Notes: generated by a model not told the origin, from the sequence alone. Positions 11,235-22,370 are shown, numbered from the stretch's first letter. The stretch is DNA of 64,000 bases from Prorocentrum cordatum (GCA_963575745.1 CAUYUJ010004556.1:2501-66500); one strand, 5' to 3'. Made by a program: numbers and translations.

Positions 11235-11430
11235 GCCCGGCGCGAATTGAACACGGAAAACGGAGTCAAATCTCCGCCGCACTGTCTGTGCCAAGGTGAC
11301 CCCATACATTCGCTAAGTGACAGCCTCAAGCCGCACCAGGCGCGAGCTGAACACTGACAAACTTTGACACCTGTGCCGCATTGTCTGCGCCGAATTGATC
11401 CATGCAGACGCGAGATGACAGCCTGGAAGC
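11235..11430. repeat. Two-unit degenerate ~100-bp tandem repeat
   Basis: Unit one (about 11238-11325) and unit two (about 11338-11428) share GGCGCGA-TTGAACAC, TCNCCGCACTGTCTGTGCC-like and AGATGACAGCCT-like landmarks in the same order. Divergence is high. Confidence 0.5.
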
Positions 11431-11574
11431 GATGCTGAGTACGTTGGCAGGCTTCCCAGGGCGGAACATCGGGCCGTAGATGCGGAATTGCGAAAACCTC
11501 ATCGGGCACGCGACGGCTGAATTGCCAGTGGCGTACGGCGGGTCGTTTTAAAGCGTCTTCCACTCAAGGCGTAC

Positions 11575-11800
11575 CCAAGAGAGAGGCCCATAATATATGC
11601 AAGGGGCGTCCGACTTATGGGAAGACGTTGGTTCATGCTATACACTAACAATATCGAGGCTATGGGGAGACATTGGCCCATAATATATGCAATAGACGTC
11701 AGAACTATTCGAAGATATCGCCCCCAGCATGTAAGCAAGACGCGTCGAAATTATGGGATTACATTAGCCCATAATTTTCGCAAGAAGTACTGACTTCATA
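11575..11800. repeat. Degenerate ~46-bp tandem repeat, about five units
   Basis: CCCATAATATATGCAA starts at about 11588 and 11680, with related starts near 11634 (TCATGCTATACACTAA), 11725 and 11770. Each is followed by a purine-rich ATGGGGAGACATTGG-type segment. This is an AT-richer island in a GC-rich neighbourhood. Confidence 0.6.
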
Positions 11801-12114
11801 AAAGAAGAGTTTCTGCCATGCCAACGTTCCCCCGTCCATCGGCCATGCGGCGAGGACAGGAAGCGCGATAGCTTGCACCGCGTCGTATTGAAATGTAAGG
11901 CAGCAGTCAAACCAATGCATAATTTGCCCCACCAGTGCTAGAATAAGTGCCTCGCCAGCCGGCTACCTGACCGCGCCGGCCTAGTAGACGTCACCGCATT
12001 ATTGGCGCACGCGTCTGCCTGCACAAGTTGTTGTCCTAAACGCCGGCAAACGCCGAAGCGCTCCCGACAAATCATATCGGTTGCAATCGCAAGTCCAATC
12101 CGTTGCCATGCAAT

Positions 12115-12560
12115 CCTTCTCCCTCCCTCCTCTCACCTCCCCCGCGCGAGCCAAAGAGAGGGGGGGGGGCTTCAAGACCCCCCCCAGCCCTTTTGCACAA
12201 AAGGGAGGGAGGGGGGGGGGGGGTTCCAAGCCCCCCCCCTCCCCCCTCAAATGAGGGGGGGGGGGGGGGGGGGGGGGGCTCGCCCCAGCTCCATCAAAAG
12301 AATAAGGGGGGGAGGGGGGGGTGGGGGTGCTTGGAAGCTAACCACCTTTCCGGTTCGCGAAAAAAGATGGGGGGGGGGGGGGGGGGGGGGCTCGCCAGGG
12401 CCAATTAATATGAAAGGGGGGAGGGGAAGCTTGGGCCCCCCGCGCCCCTTTATGTTCGGCAGGACTAGGGAGGGGGGGGGGGGCTTCGAAGCGCCACCCC
12501 CCCACCCACCCCCACCCCCTTCCCTTTAGCAGGAAGGGGGGTGGGGGAGCTTCAAGCTGG
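12115..12560. repeat. G-run/C-run tract
   Basis: Long G homopolymers (for example 12254-12278 and 12369-12390) alternate with CCCCCC blocks and GGGGCTTCAAGC linkers, as at 8.6-9.05 kb. Homopolymer lengths in an assembly are unreliable here. No gene. Confidence 0.8.
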
Positions 12561-12612
12561 GCCCCCCCATCTAGTCTGTCGGGCCCCGCGAGCGCGGTCG
12601 GTCTGAGGTCAG

Positions 12613-12978
12613 ATGCCCGCGTTGCTGAGCGAATCCCTGGCACTATTGGTGGCGTCTTTAGCCGCTGTCACCGCGCCGAAGCCTTCCATGCATGCAGGGC
12701 AGCCTGCTGCAAATGTCTGGAATGATGATCCCCGACATGCAGAGGCCACCGCTCTATCAGCCCAAAATGGTGGTCCGCCTACGGGGTTCGCAAGGACGCC
12801 TAAGACACATATCGGGGAGGCCGTCGCCGTCTGTTGGCCCAGCACAAGCGGAGCCCTTCAAGCGGGGCAACCGCCGAGTTCTGGACTGACTCATGGAACT
12901 GACGCCGACGCGTCATCGGAGATGGAAACGGCTGCCCTAGACAGCTCTGACATGCCTGCGTTCGACCAGAGTTTCTGA
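12613..12978 (+). pseudogene. Coding-like fragment carrying two GNRA-type hairpins
   Basis: An open frame of 121 codons with ordinary composition, ending in TGA, with no recognised family. It contains the small stem-loop at 12694-12707 (read as AGQPA) and a shortened form at 12862-12874 (read as AGQPP). Composition and the shared hairpins suggest it belongs with the coding-like stretches at 13.3 and 16.1-18.3 kb, perhaps one broken element. Confidence 0.35.
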
Positions 12979-13101
12979 GTGGGGACATGCCTGCGTATCT
13001 TTCCGAATATCAACAAGCTCTATGGCTATTTCTAAGATTTCAGTAACATAAACGCAGATGGGGACGTCTTATCAAGAGGCCAGTTCATAAGGCACGACGC
13101 A

Positions 13102-13156
13102 CTATTCGACGGGCCCACCCCCCCCCAATTTTTTTTTTGGGTTTTTTTTTTTTTTT

Positions 13157-13201
<45 letters not shown>

Positions 13202-13250
13202 TTTTTTTTATCTTGCTTTTTTTTTTTTTTTTTTTTTCTATTCGACGGGC
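13102..13250 (-). mobile_element. Poly(T) insertion with a 13-bp target-site-like duplication
   Basis: CTATTCGACGGGC occurs exactly at 13102-13114 and 13238-13250. Between them lies only a short C-run and about 100 bases of T with few interruptions. This is what target-primed insertion of a poly(A) tract on the minus strand would leave: a tail with a duplicated target. Confidence 0.6.
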
Positions 13251-13780
13251 ACTTATGGCGTAGGGCGAGGGTCGAGGCAAGGGCAAGGGCAAACGACGGC
13301 GATTGCATGGCAGAGGTATGGTGGCATTCCTGGCATCCATTACTGGACCAGAGTATGAAAAATAATCCTGGGGACAGGGGTCGTGGGCGCACCTCAGGAG
13401 AGGGCAAGGGGCGTCGGGGCAACCCGAAAGATGCGAATGGTAAAACCATGGAATGCGACATCTGCCATAGCGCACAACGTATCCGCCGTGAGTGCCCCCA
13501 AGGCGATGGGAAAGGCAGGGGTCCGTTAATGCGTTTGGCGCGAACCGGTTCAGACATGCAGTGCGTCGATTGGGGGGCGCCATTGGCCGACCCTGCAGGC
13601 AATCCCACCGCTGTCGTCAACTTCGCGGCCGCCAGGCATCTAAGTGTCAGCGTGTCCCTCGAGAGACATGCCGATGAGCTCTTCGAGGAGATCTATGTTG
13701 GCCACGACGGGGTTAACCTGGCAGACTGGCTGGGCATGCCCATCGCGGGGCAGCCTGCGCAGATCGAATTTGTTACCTAA
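13251..13780 (+). pseudogene. Gag nucleocapsid-like fragment with damaged zinc knuckle
   Basis: After a Gly/Arg/Lys-rich stretch (GDRGRGRTSGEGKGRRGNP) the frame 13307-13780 has CDICHSAQRIRRECPQG near residues 50-66. This has the C-x2-C-x4-(H)-x4-C spacing of a retroviral-type zinc knuckle, but the histidine is arginine (CGT, one transition from CAT). Knuckles of this kind bind RNA in Gag. The frame ends at TAA 13778. Two hairpins lie inside (13414-13427 and 13745-13758). The 13-bp duplication carrying the poly(T) insertion sits just upstream, so the insertion probably hit the same element. Confidence 0.5.
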
Positions 13781-13879
13781 CAGCGAAGACTGATAGGTTT
13801 CAAAAGAGTGCATCATGAGTCCCCGGGGGGGTCTGGGCAGATGCCGGACGGGTGTCGCGGGAATCCGGGGACTGCCGCG

Positions 13880-13970
13880 GGATTTTTTTTTTTTTTTTTT
13901 TGTTTTTTTGTTTTTTTTTTTTTTTGTTTGTTTTTTTCTTTTTTCATTTAAAAAAAGGAAAAACTTACAG
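13880..13970. repeat. Second poly(T) tract
   Basis: About 70 T residues with isolated G or C, then ATTTAAAAAAAGGAAAAAC. No flanking duplication was found by eye, unlike the tract at 13.1 kb. Confidence 0.8.
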
Positions 13971-13979
13971 TAACGCGCA

Positions 13980-14325
13980 TCGTGGGCTTCGAGTTCCCAG
14001 AACTCCATTCCTGGGCGTGATTTTGAATGCCCGGAGCCAACTGTAGGCCACTTCGTGTTCTTCGAGCTCCCAGAACTCCATTCCTGGGCAGGATTTTGAA
14101 TGCCCGGAGCCAACTGTAGGCCACTTCGTGGTCTTCGAGTTCCCAGAACTCATTCCTGGGCATGATTTTGAATGCCCCGAGCCAACTGTAGGCCACTTCG
14201 TGGTCTTCGATCGAGTTCCAGGACTCCATTCATGGGCGTGATTTTGAATGCCCGGAGCCAACTGTAGGCCACTTCGTGTTTTTCGAGTTCCCAGGACTTC
14301 ATTCCCGGGCCACATTTTTAATGCT
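13980..14325. repeat. Tandem ~74-bp repeat, about 4.5 units
   Basis: TTCGAGTTCCCAGAACTCC followed by ATTTTGAATGCCCGGAGCC and AACTGTAGGCCACTTCGTG repeats, with starts near 13988, 14061, 14135, 14209 and 14283. Unit length is about 72-75 bp. Confidence 0.85.
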
Positions 14326-15935
14326 GAGGCAGGCTGATGCTGAGGCTGAGGCAGGCTGAGGCTGAGGCAGGCTGAGGCCGAGGCCGAGGCTGAAGGCAGA
14401 CTGAGGCTGAGGCTGAAGCATGCTGAGGCTGAGGCTGGGGCAGACTGAGGCTGAGGCTGAGGCAGGCTGATGCTGAGGCAGGCTGAGGCTGAGGCTGAGG
14501 CTGAGGCTGAGGCTGAGGCTGAGGCTGAGGCTCAGGCAGGCTGAGGCTGAGGCCGAGGCTGAAGGCAAACTGAGGCTGAGGCTGAAGCAGGCTGAGGCTG
14601 AGGCTGAGGCTGAGGCAGGCTGAGGCCGAGGCTGAGGCAGGCTGTGGCTGAGGCAGGCTGAGGCTGAGGCTGAGGCTGATGCAGGCTGAGGCTGAGGCAG
14701 GCTGAGGCCGAGGCCGAGGCTGAAGGCAGACTGAGGCTGAGGCTGAGGCAGGCTGAGGCTGAGGCTGAAGCATGCTGAGGCTGCGGCTGAGGCAAGGCGA
14801 GGCTGAGGCAGCCGAGGCTGAGTCTGAGCAGGCTGAGGCTGGGCCGAGGCTGCAGACATATTGAGGAGGATGAGCTGAAGCAGTATGGGGCTGAGGCAGA
14901 AGTTGCAGGCTGAAGGCTGCGCTTGTGGGTCTGGGGCAGGCTGAGGGCTGAGGCAGGCTGAGCTGAGGCTGAGGCTGAGGCAGGCTGATGCTGAGGCAGG
15001 CTGAGGCTGATGCTGAGGCTGAGGCTGAGGCTGAGGCAGGCTGAGGCTGAGGCTAAGGCAGTCTGAGGCTGAGGCAGGCTGAGCTGAGGCTGAGGCTGAG
15101 GCTGAGGCAGGCTGAGGCTGAGGCAGGCTGAGGCTGAGGCCGAGGCTGAAGGCAGACTGAGGCTGAGGCTGAAGCAGGCTGAGGCTGAAGGCTGAGGCAG
15201 GCTGAGGCTGAGGCTAAGGCAGGCTGAGGCTGAGGCAGGCTGAGCTGAGGCTGAGGCTGAGGCTGAGGCAGGCTGAGGCTGAGGCAGGCTGAGGCTGAGG
15301 CCGAGGCTGCAGGCAGACTGAGGCTGAGGCTGAAGCAGGTGAGGCTGAGGCTAGGGCAGGCTGAGGCTAAGGAAGAGGCAGGCTGAGGCTGAGGAGGCTG
15401 AGGGATGAGGCTGAGGCTGATGCAGGCAGGTTAGAGGCTGAGGCAGCTGAGGTGATGCCGAGGGCTGCAGGCCAGGACGAGGCGAGGCGAAGCCAGGCTT
15501 GAGGCTGAGCTGAAGGGCAGGGTCGCATCGGCGCAGGCTGAGGCTGAGGGCTTGAGGCGAAGCAGGCTAGGCTTAGGAAGGCCTGGGACTTGAGCCGAGT
15601 AGCCGCCGCAGGCTGAGGCTAGGCTGACGCAGGCTGAGGCAGGCTGTGGCTGAGGCCGAGGCTGAAGGCAGATTGAGGCTGAGGCTGAAGCAGGCTGAGG
15701 CTGAGGCAGAGGCAGGATGAGGCTGAGGCTGAGGCAGGCTGATGCTGAGGCAGGCTGAGGCTGAGGCTGAGGCTGATGCAGGCCGAGGCTGAGGCAGCCT
15801 GAGGCTGAGGCGAGGCTGAAGGCAGACTGAGGCTGAGGCTGAAGCAGGCTGAGGCTGAGGCTGAGGCAGGCTGAGGCTGAGGCTGAGGCAGGCTGATGCC
15901 GAGCCAGGCTGAGGCTGAGGCTGTGACTGCGACTG
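14326..15935. repeat. GAGGCTGAGGCAGGCT satellite
   Basis: About 1.6 kb built from GAGGCT hexamers with CAGGCT and CCGAGG variants. It is cleanest at the ends and degenerate around 15350-15620. Frames reading Ala-Ser-Leu-Gln-Pro on the minus strand are consequences of the hexamer. Confidence 0.95.
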
Positions 15936-16118
15936 CCGTTGCCGCTGCGACTGTCATCGCGAATGCGACTACGACTGCGAGAACAGCAGAATTCTACAAC
16001 TGGGTTCTCATCTGAATCTTAAGGGGAATGCTTCCAGATATGCTCCTACACATCGCTGTTCGGTTGCTTTGCCGGGATAATTGGGGATTTCCGTCTGCCC
16101 GCCGACGTAGACTACGAT

Positions 16119-17048
16119 ATGGCGGGGGCACCTGCGGATTCCGAAGCTACAATTCCAGCGACAGAAGAGGAGATGCAATTGATGCCCCATCCTCAGGTCA
16201 TTGGTAACCCGACAAACCTAGAACCACATGGTGATGATCCTCAGCGGGGAAACCCGCGAGATGCTGGCGACCGTTCAGAGCGAATTCAGTGCGAACTTGG
16301 ACATAATGAAGCTGATCACCTTACGTTCGTGGCTCATGGGCGGTCTCTGAGCCGCGCTGGGCGGCCCGCTGGTCGCCAAGTCTGGAGACGCGCGACTCGC
16401 GCAGATGACGACGAAGACAAATGGGAAGCAGAGGGCCGTCGCATGCGGCGCCGCGGTCGCGGCCACTCACGCGGGCATTCGCGTGCGCGCTCCAGCGGCG
16501 CCCAGCGCCCTTGCCCTCCTGGCACTCGGATCCCAAGGGCTCCACCGAGGAGGGAGCGCTCGCGGGAAAATCCGCCTCAGATGGAGAACCGTCCAGCTGT
16601 GCCCGAAGCAAGAGGCGTGCGACGCTTCGTCAGCTATATAGATCTTGGGTTGGCTCGCCAGTATATACCTCCCAGCGCAGTGCAGCGCTGGCCCAGCTGG
16701 CTCGACCGATGCTGGGCCGAGCATGACATTCGTCACTGGCATTCACTTCGCAGCGTTACGCGGCGCGACGATGGCAACATTGTTCGCGCCAACAGGAACA
16801 AGGGCACCAAGGCGCAATATAATCTAAAGAGAAGGGGCCTCAAGAGGGCCTTCATTACTGACCCGCAGACCTACCGATGCGTTGTTTGTCCTTGCGGACA
16901 TCTTGCTGACCGCAGACCTCTATGTCCACTGGGCGACCATCAAGGAGCCCCAGCCCCAACTTCGAGAGAGCTCCGTGGGCGTGGTCTCACGGAGATTGTC
17001 TGGGTCGCAGGGTGGGCCCGACGAATCATCCATTTGCTGAATTGTTGA
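16119..17048 (+). pseudogene. Unrecognised coding-like ORF with hairpins, part 1
   Basis: A 309-codon frame with mixed composition after the satellite. It is Arg/Ser/Pro-rich in the middle (residues ~90-170), then has a more ordered stretch (RRFVSYIDLGLARQYIPPSA) and a Cys/His cluster, CVVCPCGHLADRRPLC, near residues 250-265. From 16922 a second frame takes over the coding character, which suggests a frameshift near 16.9-17.05 kb. Hairpins lie at 16122-16135 and 16244-16257. No family recognised; a broken retroelement polyprotein is the simplest reading. Confidence 0.35.
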
Positions 17049-17839
17049 CTAAAGCTGATTACCAGCCGATCGATGAGGACGAAGTCATGCGGACCGAGCG
17101 AGTTTGGCAGCACCTTAACATAAATCACCTCCTCAGAGTACACACTCGAAAATATCATGAGGAGAGATGTGAAACACCACATGCGGGGCAGCCCGCTTCT
17201 TCTTCTCATCGAGGTGCCGCCCGTCCAGAAGGCGATGGGGGGGCTGGTCGCGCGGCCCCCGCCGAAGCGGTGTACCCCGCCGAGGCCGCCCCTTCCGATC
17301 CCGACCCAGCGCCCGATTCGGTCTACAGCTCCGGGGCGGAAAGTGCCCGCGAGCCTGTCGCGACAATGGATTTCCATGACAAGTTAACAAAAGATATGGG
17401 TCTTGTTCCAGGTGAGAACGTCGCCTACAATTGCAGGACAATAGGCTGGATCACCACCCCTATAGTGCAAATGGCGAGCGTTGACAGACATGATCTGGCT
17501 TGCAAAGATCAGGCCAAGATCAAGAGCATGGCGCTCTGGAGGCCAATTACGCCGACTGCACCCGATGTCGGGGAACCTACAGCACCATCTCCAGCGGGGG
17601 CACCCGCAGAGGAGCAGCCAGAGGAACCGCCGAAGGATTCGAAGCCCCCGAAGAAGAAACCATGGAGGGAAGTTGATCTATCCCGACCTTCCCGATCTTC
17701 AAGTACGCCAAGGTCGCTTACACTTGATCAGCTACCGTCTAGGCAGAAGAAATGGACCAGCCCAGCTGACGCTGATCCCGGTAGCAATAAATCGCAGCGA
17801 TCTGCGGGGAAACCCGCTGAAAGACTTCGCTCCATATGA
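16922..17839 (+). pseudogene. Unrecognised coding-like ORF with hairpins, part 2
   Basis: A 305-codon frame overlapping part 1 in another phase. Ordered stretches (AELLTKADYQPIDEDEVMRT; KDMGLVPGENVAYNCRTIGW) alternate with Pro/Ala/Glu/Lys-rich linkers. Three stem-loops lie inside it (17183-17196, 17594-17607, 17804-17817), all read as AGxPA. No domain identified. The rest of the series continues in a third phase from 17846. Confidence 0.35.
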
Positions 17840-17845
17840 CCAGCA

Positions 17846-18791
17846 GTGGCCGCCGCGGCAGCAGCGTTCCAAGGCGACAGCAAGCCTGCGCCGAAAGATC
17901 CTGCATCCCCGCGCGGCCCGACGCCTGGCAGGGTGCGCGGATCAGGATGGGCGCCGTCGCTGGATGGACCATCCAAAGGAGCCTCCTCATCAAAGGACGG
18001 CGCGGAGGTCAAGCTGCTGGAAATTGCCTCGAAGGCATCCGGAGCGGCCCCCAAGATCACCCCATGCCAGTGCCGTGACATCCGCGAGCAGCAGGGAGCC
18101 TCCGGGAGCGCCAGCTCATCCGCAGCTCCCTCCGCGCCTGAGCCAGCGAGGACGCGCGGTGGACCGGCCGCTGCTCTTGCGGGGCAACCCGCTGCTGCCT
18201 TTCAATTGCCCGATGAATGCAGGCGATACTGGGAGACCCACTGTCAGCCAGAAGGAGATTAACCATGCGTGCAGGCCCTTTGCTGGTGACGGGTCTCAGC
18301 GCTACATCGCGGTGCAGTGTGACATCGAGTGTTCTGCCACACGCGCTAGGAACGACGCCCTCGCTCGCCAGCGTGTCCGCAACGTTTTGCGGAAGGAACC
18401 TGCCCTCAGTTATCAATCCGAGAAGAAGTACTTGAATGAGGTTCTTAGGAGCGAGAATATCAGTACATCGTTATTGAAACATCGCCACAAGCGTGAATGC
18501 TCGGAACGTCTCACTACTGCCACGCGGCACAAGCCTTTCCCCCACGATAAGTTGTCCGACAGGTTTGTCGCAACTGTCACCTCCTACGACGAGCACGACG
18601 GCTGGGTAGAGCTTAAAGATGCATTGGGCACTTGGCCGCCCACAGACAGGGAGAGCTGGCGTGCGAACCACCTGGAAGCCGTTAAAAGGTGCCTTCGTGG
18701 TCGCCATTGGGCCTATCAGGCACTGGCGGTGCTGGGCCTCAGCGAAATTGTCGACTCTTCGGGCGCGCAGAATCATAGGCTCCAGGTATAG
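17846..18791 (+). pseudogene. Unrecognised coding-like region, part 3
   Basis: Frame 17846-18262 is a low-complexity Ala/Pro/Ser linker that ends shortly after the hairpin at 18179-18192. From about 18265 another phase (within 17481-18791) encodes about 175 residues of balanced composition, including EKKYLNEVLRSENISTSLLK, SDRFVATVTSYDEHDGWVEL and RCLRGRHWAYQALAVLGLSE, ending at TAG 18789. It looks like genuine former protein sequence but matches no family I know. The switch of phase implies at least one indel. Confidence 0.35.
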
Positions 18792-18908
18792 AGGCTGGCG
18801 TCCATCAAAAAGGAACTACATCGTCCAGTAAACGCGTTTGCCTTACCAGCTGGTTGCAACAACCATGCAACGGCCGCCAAACTTCAATGGATGACAGGTA
18901 CCCTCGCA

Positions 18909-19600
18909 CTACTTAGATAGAAACTCTTGTGAGAGATGCCACCAATGGTTCGAACCGCGGCGGAGACGGCGCAGCTTGCCGCGAATTCTGCCAGTGCAGC
19001 GACGGAATGCGTCCACTAAACCTTCATTGCAATTACGCGCCGCGGCAGGACAATCCGCAGCGCCAGATGCTGCTGCTTTAGCGGAGACAAGATCCAAACG
19101 CCCTGAATCCAGCCACGCGTGGGAAGGACGGATCGAAACAATGCGATCGGGGATAAACTGCCGCATTAAGTCGTAAAGGAACAGCGTGAGACGGCCCGCG
19201 GGCGCATCGGCAATAATCCATTTCCAACCGGCAGCCTTGATTGCATGCCGGATCTCCCTCCAATTAGCGAGTCTGTAAGCCCAGCGCTCCCGGGCGATCT
19301 CTGCCACGGACAGAGGCAGGATATGCGCATCAATTTGTGCGACGCTATGATCCGAAATATGGACTGCCACCGCTGTGGTCATATGAGTGGGCACGTCAGT
19401 CGTCAGTCAATGCAAGATCGAGCAGATTCCGGCCTGTGGTAGGCTAACGTAGCATCTAAACGAACCCATTAGCAATGCAAAGGTCTCGCAAGAGCCTACC
19501 CCCCGGAGCAGTGCGGCGTGAGCAATAGAACCACTCCTTGTGATGCACATTGAAATCGCCAACAAAGACGCTCCTTACCGACAGTTCTGCGTGCGTGTGC
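18909..19600 (-). pseudogene. LINE fragment: endonuclease end and EN-RT linker
   Basis: On the minus strand, VGDFNVHHKEW (about 19528-19562) is the GDFN motif of the apurinic-type endonuclease of LINEs, followed by APGGRLLRDLCIANGF. After two in-frame stops the frame 19394-18909 continues with SDH (the last endonuclease motif) near its start, a linker with WREIRHAIKAAGWKW and FIPDRIVSIRPSHAWL, and ends RGSNHWWHLSQEFLSK, the WW segment that usually precedes the reverse transcriptase. No RT domain follows. It is a 5' fragment of a non-LTR element, inactivated by stops. Confidence 0.65.
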
Positions 19601-19960
19601 CACTTCGTGAACCGACTAGCCAGGCTCTCGGTTTCACTCTGGCAAGGCCGACGCTACATGCAAGCAGAAATAATGGGACCGCAATCCTAACGCAAAAAAT
19701 GCCACACCAGCTCCGCCGAGCAAGAGCGAGGAAGAGGAGAAAGAGTTGAGAATACGGATCATGCGCGAAAATCGACACACCACCTCCGAGACTGTCGCGG
19801 TCCCGGCGCGCAAGAATAGACTAAGAAGGTGGAGAGGGGGACGAGCAAGACGAATCAAGCTAAGTCTCATTCATCAAATGAGCCTCCAACTTTGAGCTAT
19901 CAACAGATCGCGGCTTGCAGCGTCAATTGCGTGGACAGCCATCCGGCCCCATTCAAAATT
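19601..19960. other. No clear gene between LINE relic and 90-bp array
   Basis: The minus-strand frame 19870-19634 may be the more N-terminal part of the same LINE endonuclease (it has a Gly-rich LLLGGAGVAFFALG stretch), but no diagnostic motif is visible. Plus-strand frames are short. Confidence 0.35.
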
Positions 19961-19962
19961 TC

Positions 19963-20625
19963 CAATCGAAGGCCCCAGTGGCTGCGTTGGCATGGCGGCG
20001 CCGCACCCATTTCGGCACACCCCTCACGCGTTTCGTGGCCCCATAGGGAGCTCCACCGAAGGCCCCAGTGGCTGCGTCCGCATGGCGGCGTCGCACCCAT
20101 TTCGGCACACCCCTCGCGCGTTTCATGGCCCCATAGGGAGCTCCACCGAAGGCCCCAGTGGCTGCGTCCGCATGGCGGCGCCGCACCCATTTCGGCACAC
20201 CCCTCACACGCTTCGTGGCCCCATAGGGAGCTCCACCGAAGGCCAGTGGCCGGCGTCGCAGGCGGCCGCCGCCCCATTTTTCGGCACAACCCCTCACACG
20301 TTTCGTGGCCCCGTAGGGAGCTCCACCGAGGCCCCAGTGGCTTGCATTCGCCATGGCGGCTGGCCCCACTCATTTCGGTTACACCCTGCCACACGCTTCG
20401 ATGGGCCCATTAGGGAGCTCCACGAAGGCCCAGTGGCTGCGTTGGCATGGCGGGCGCCGCCGCCCATTTGGCACACCCCTCACACGTTTCGTGGCCCCTT
20501 AGGAGCTACACCGAAGGCCCCAGTGGCTGCCGGTTTTCGCATGGCGGCGCCGCACCATTTTCGGCCACACCCCTCACACGTTTCGGGCTCATAGGGGAGT
20601 TCCACCGAAGGCCCTTTTGGCTTTA
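19963..20625 (-). repeat. 90-bp satellite, left arm, type C units
   Basis: About seven units of 90 bp: CCCCAGTGGCTGCGTCCGC, ATGGCGGCGCCGCACCC, ATTTCGGCACACCCCTCAC, then CGTTTCGTGGCCCCATAGG and GAGCTCCACCGAAGG. They are the reverse complement of the right-hand array but carry a GGCGGCGCC segment not seen there. The last units are increasingly corrupted by small indels. The 90-bp period keeps frames open on both strands. Confidence 0.9.
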
Positions 20626-20659
20626 TTTCTTTTTTTTGTATTGAATTTGTGTTTTTTAT

Positions 20660-20875
20660 TTGTTTCTAATTATTCGCTTCTTTTGCCGTTGGCATGGCGG
20701 CGCCGCACCGAAGAAGATGTTCACTAGTGCAGTACTCACAGCTGCATATGGTTGGGTCCTTCGCCAGGCTAATTTCCCAACCAACCTGTGTTGTTGGGTC
20801 CTTGTTTTGAAGAGGCAGCGCCCCGCGTTCCCACCTTCCCGCTGCCCCCTCCTCCTCCGCAAACCCATTTCGGCA
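20660..20875 (-). repeat. Array-interrupting module, minus copy
   Basis: Reads CAGCTGCATATGGTTGGG, CTTCGCCAGGCTAATTTCCC, TTTTGAAGAGGCAGCGCC, GCGTTCCCACC and then re-enters 90-bp units. It is the reverse complement of the module at 25415-25610. It marks a junction between type C units on the left and type A units on the right. Confidence 0.8.
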
Positions 20876-21089
20876 CGCCCATCGCACGTTTCGTGGCCCC
20901 ATCGGGAGCTCCGCCGAAGGCCCCAGTGGGTGTGCCCGCATGCGTCCCGCACGCCCATGTCGGCGCACCCCTCGCACGTTTCGTGGCCCCATAGGGAGCT
21001 CCACCGAAGGTCCCAGTGGGTGTGCCCGCATGCGTCCCGCAAACCCAATTTTCGGACACACCCTCGCACGTTTCGTGGCCCCCATTTTT

Positions 21090-21124
<35 letters not shown>

Positions 21125-21790
21125 CCAACAACACACACAAAAAACAATAAAACACAAAAAGGAGCTCCACCGAAGGTCCCAGTGGGTGTGCCCGCATGCG
21201 TCCCGCACGCCCATTTCATCGAACTCTTTGCATATTTCGTGGCCCCATAGGGAGCCCCACCGAAGGTCCCAGTGGGCGTGCCCGCATGCGTCCCGCACAT
21301 CCCGCACGCCCATGTCGGCACACCCCTCACACGTTTCGTGGCCCCATAGGGAGCTCCACCGAAGGCCCCAGTGGGTGTGCCCGCATGCGTCCCGAACGCC
21401 CATTTCGCACACCCTCACACGTTTCGTGGCCCCATAGGGAGCTCCACCGAAGGTCCCAGTGGGTGTGCCCGCATGCGTCCCGCACACCCATGTCGGCACA
21501 CCCCTCGCACGTTTCGTGGCTCCATAGGGAGCTCCACCGAAGATCCCAGTGGGTGTGCCCGCGTGCGCCCCGCACACCCATTTCGGCGCACCCCTCGCAC
21601 GTTTCGTGGCCCCATAGGGAGCTCCACCGAAGGTCCCAGCGGGTGTGCCCGCATGCGTCCCGCACGCCCATTCCCCATACGGAGCTCCACCGAAGGTCCG
21701 AGTGGGTGTGCCCGCATTCGTCCCGCACATTCATTTCGGCGCACCCTTCACGCGTTTCGTGGCCCCATAGGGAGCTCCACTGAAGGTCCC
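20876..21790 (-). repeat. 90-bp satellite, left arm, type A units
   Basis: About nine or ten units with CCCAGTGGGTGTGCCCGC, ATGCGTCCCGCACGCCC and the shared CGTTTCGTGGCCCCATAGG. A C-run and an A/C-rich insert at 21080-21160 interrupt one unit. Confidence 0.9.
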
Positions 21791-22370
21791 CGTGGCGCAG
21801 TCCGCACGCGTCTCCCCCACCCAGTACACCTCCGTCGGAGGCCGTCGGAGTTCCGCGCCTCCCTCGCCCGTCGTCGCTCTGCCCAGCGGCAAGAGCTTTG
21901 CCCGCTATCAACCAGCCAGCTAGCTCTCTTTGCTGCGCGCAGCGGACGACCCGCGCGCGTCGCTGGGACCCCTCCGGGGCGACCTGCGCGCGTCGCTGGG
22001 ACTCCGCGCTGCGCTGCGCCCGCAGCTTTGGACTTTTGAGTGCGCGGGCAAAGAGGGAGTAAAAGAAGGGGAGGAAGCGGGCGCGATCCTCGCGGTGGCG
22101 TCGCGGCGCGCGGGCGCTGCCGTCGGGGAGTCCCGGGGAAGCTCCTTGCGGCGGCCACGCCCAGCGTCACGAGTACTCAGAGGCAGTCATTCACGAACTA
22201 TTAGCATTCATATACAATTGCACCATGCATTGGCATACTCGCATTCATGCACGTAGACTCGTTCGCACGAAGATTCATTCACAGTCAGACGCACTGGCGG
22301 TCAGATTCACCCGCGCTCAGTCTCCCTACGTGCTCAGATCAATCGTTTTCGTTCGCGTTGTGTACCACGC
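21791..22370. other. Unique spacer inside the palindromic array
   Basis: Not made of 90-bp units. A CCCGCGCGCGTCGCTGGGAC motif is duplicated (about 21950 and 21989). 22190-22330 has a loose CATTCA/CATTCG periodicity. No gene recognised. Confidence 0.5.

Noticed and set aside
14299-14859. Gln/Pro/Ala/Ser repeat protein on the minus strand
   Set aside because: Pure consequence of the GAGGCT hexamer satellite.
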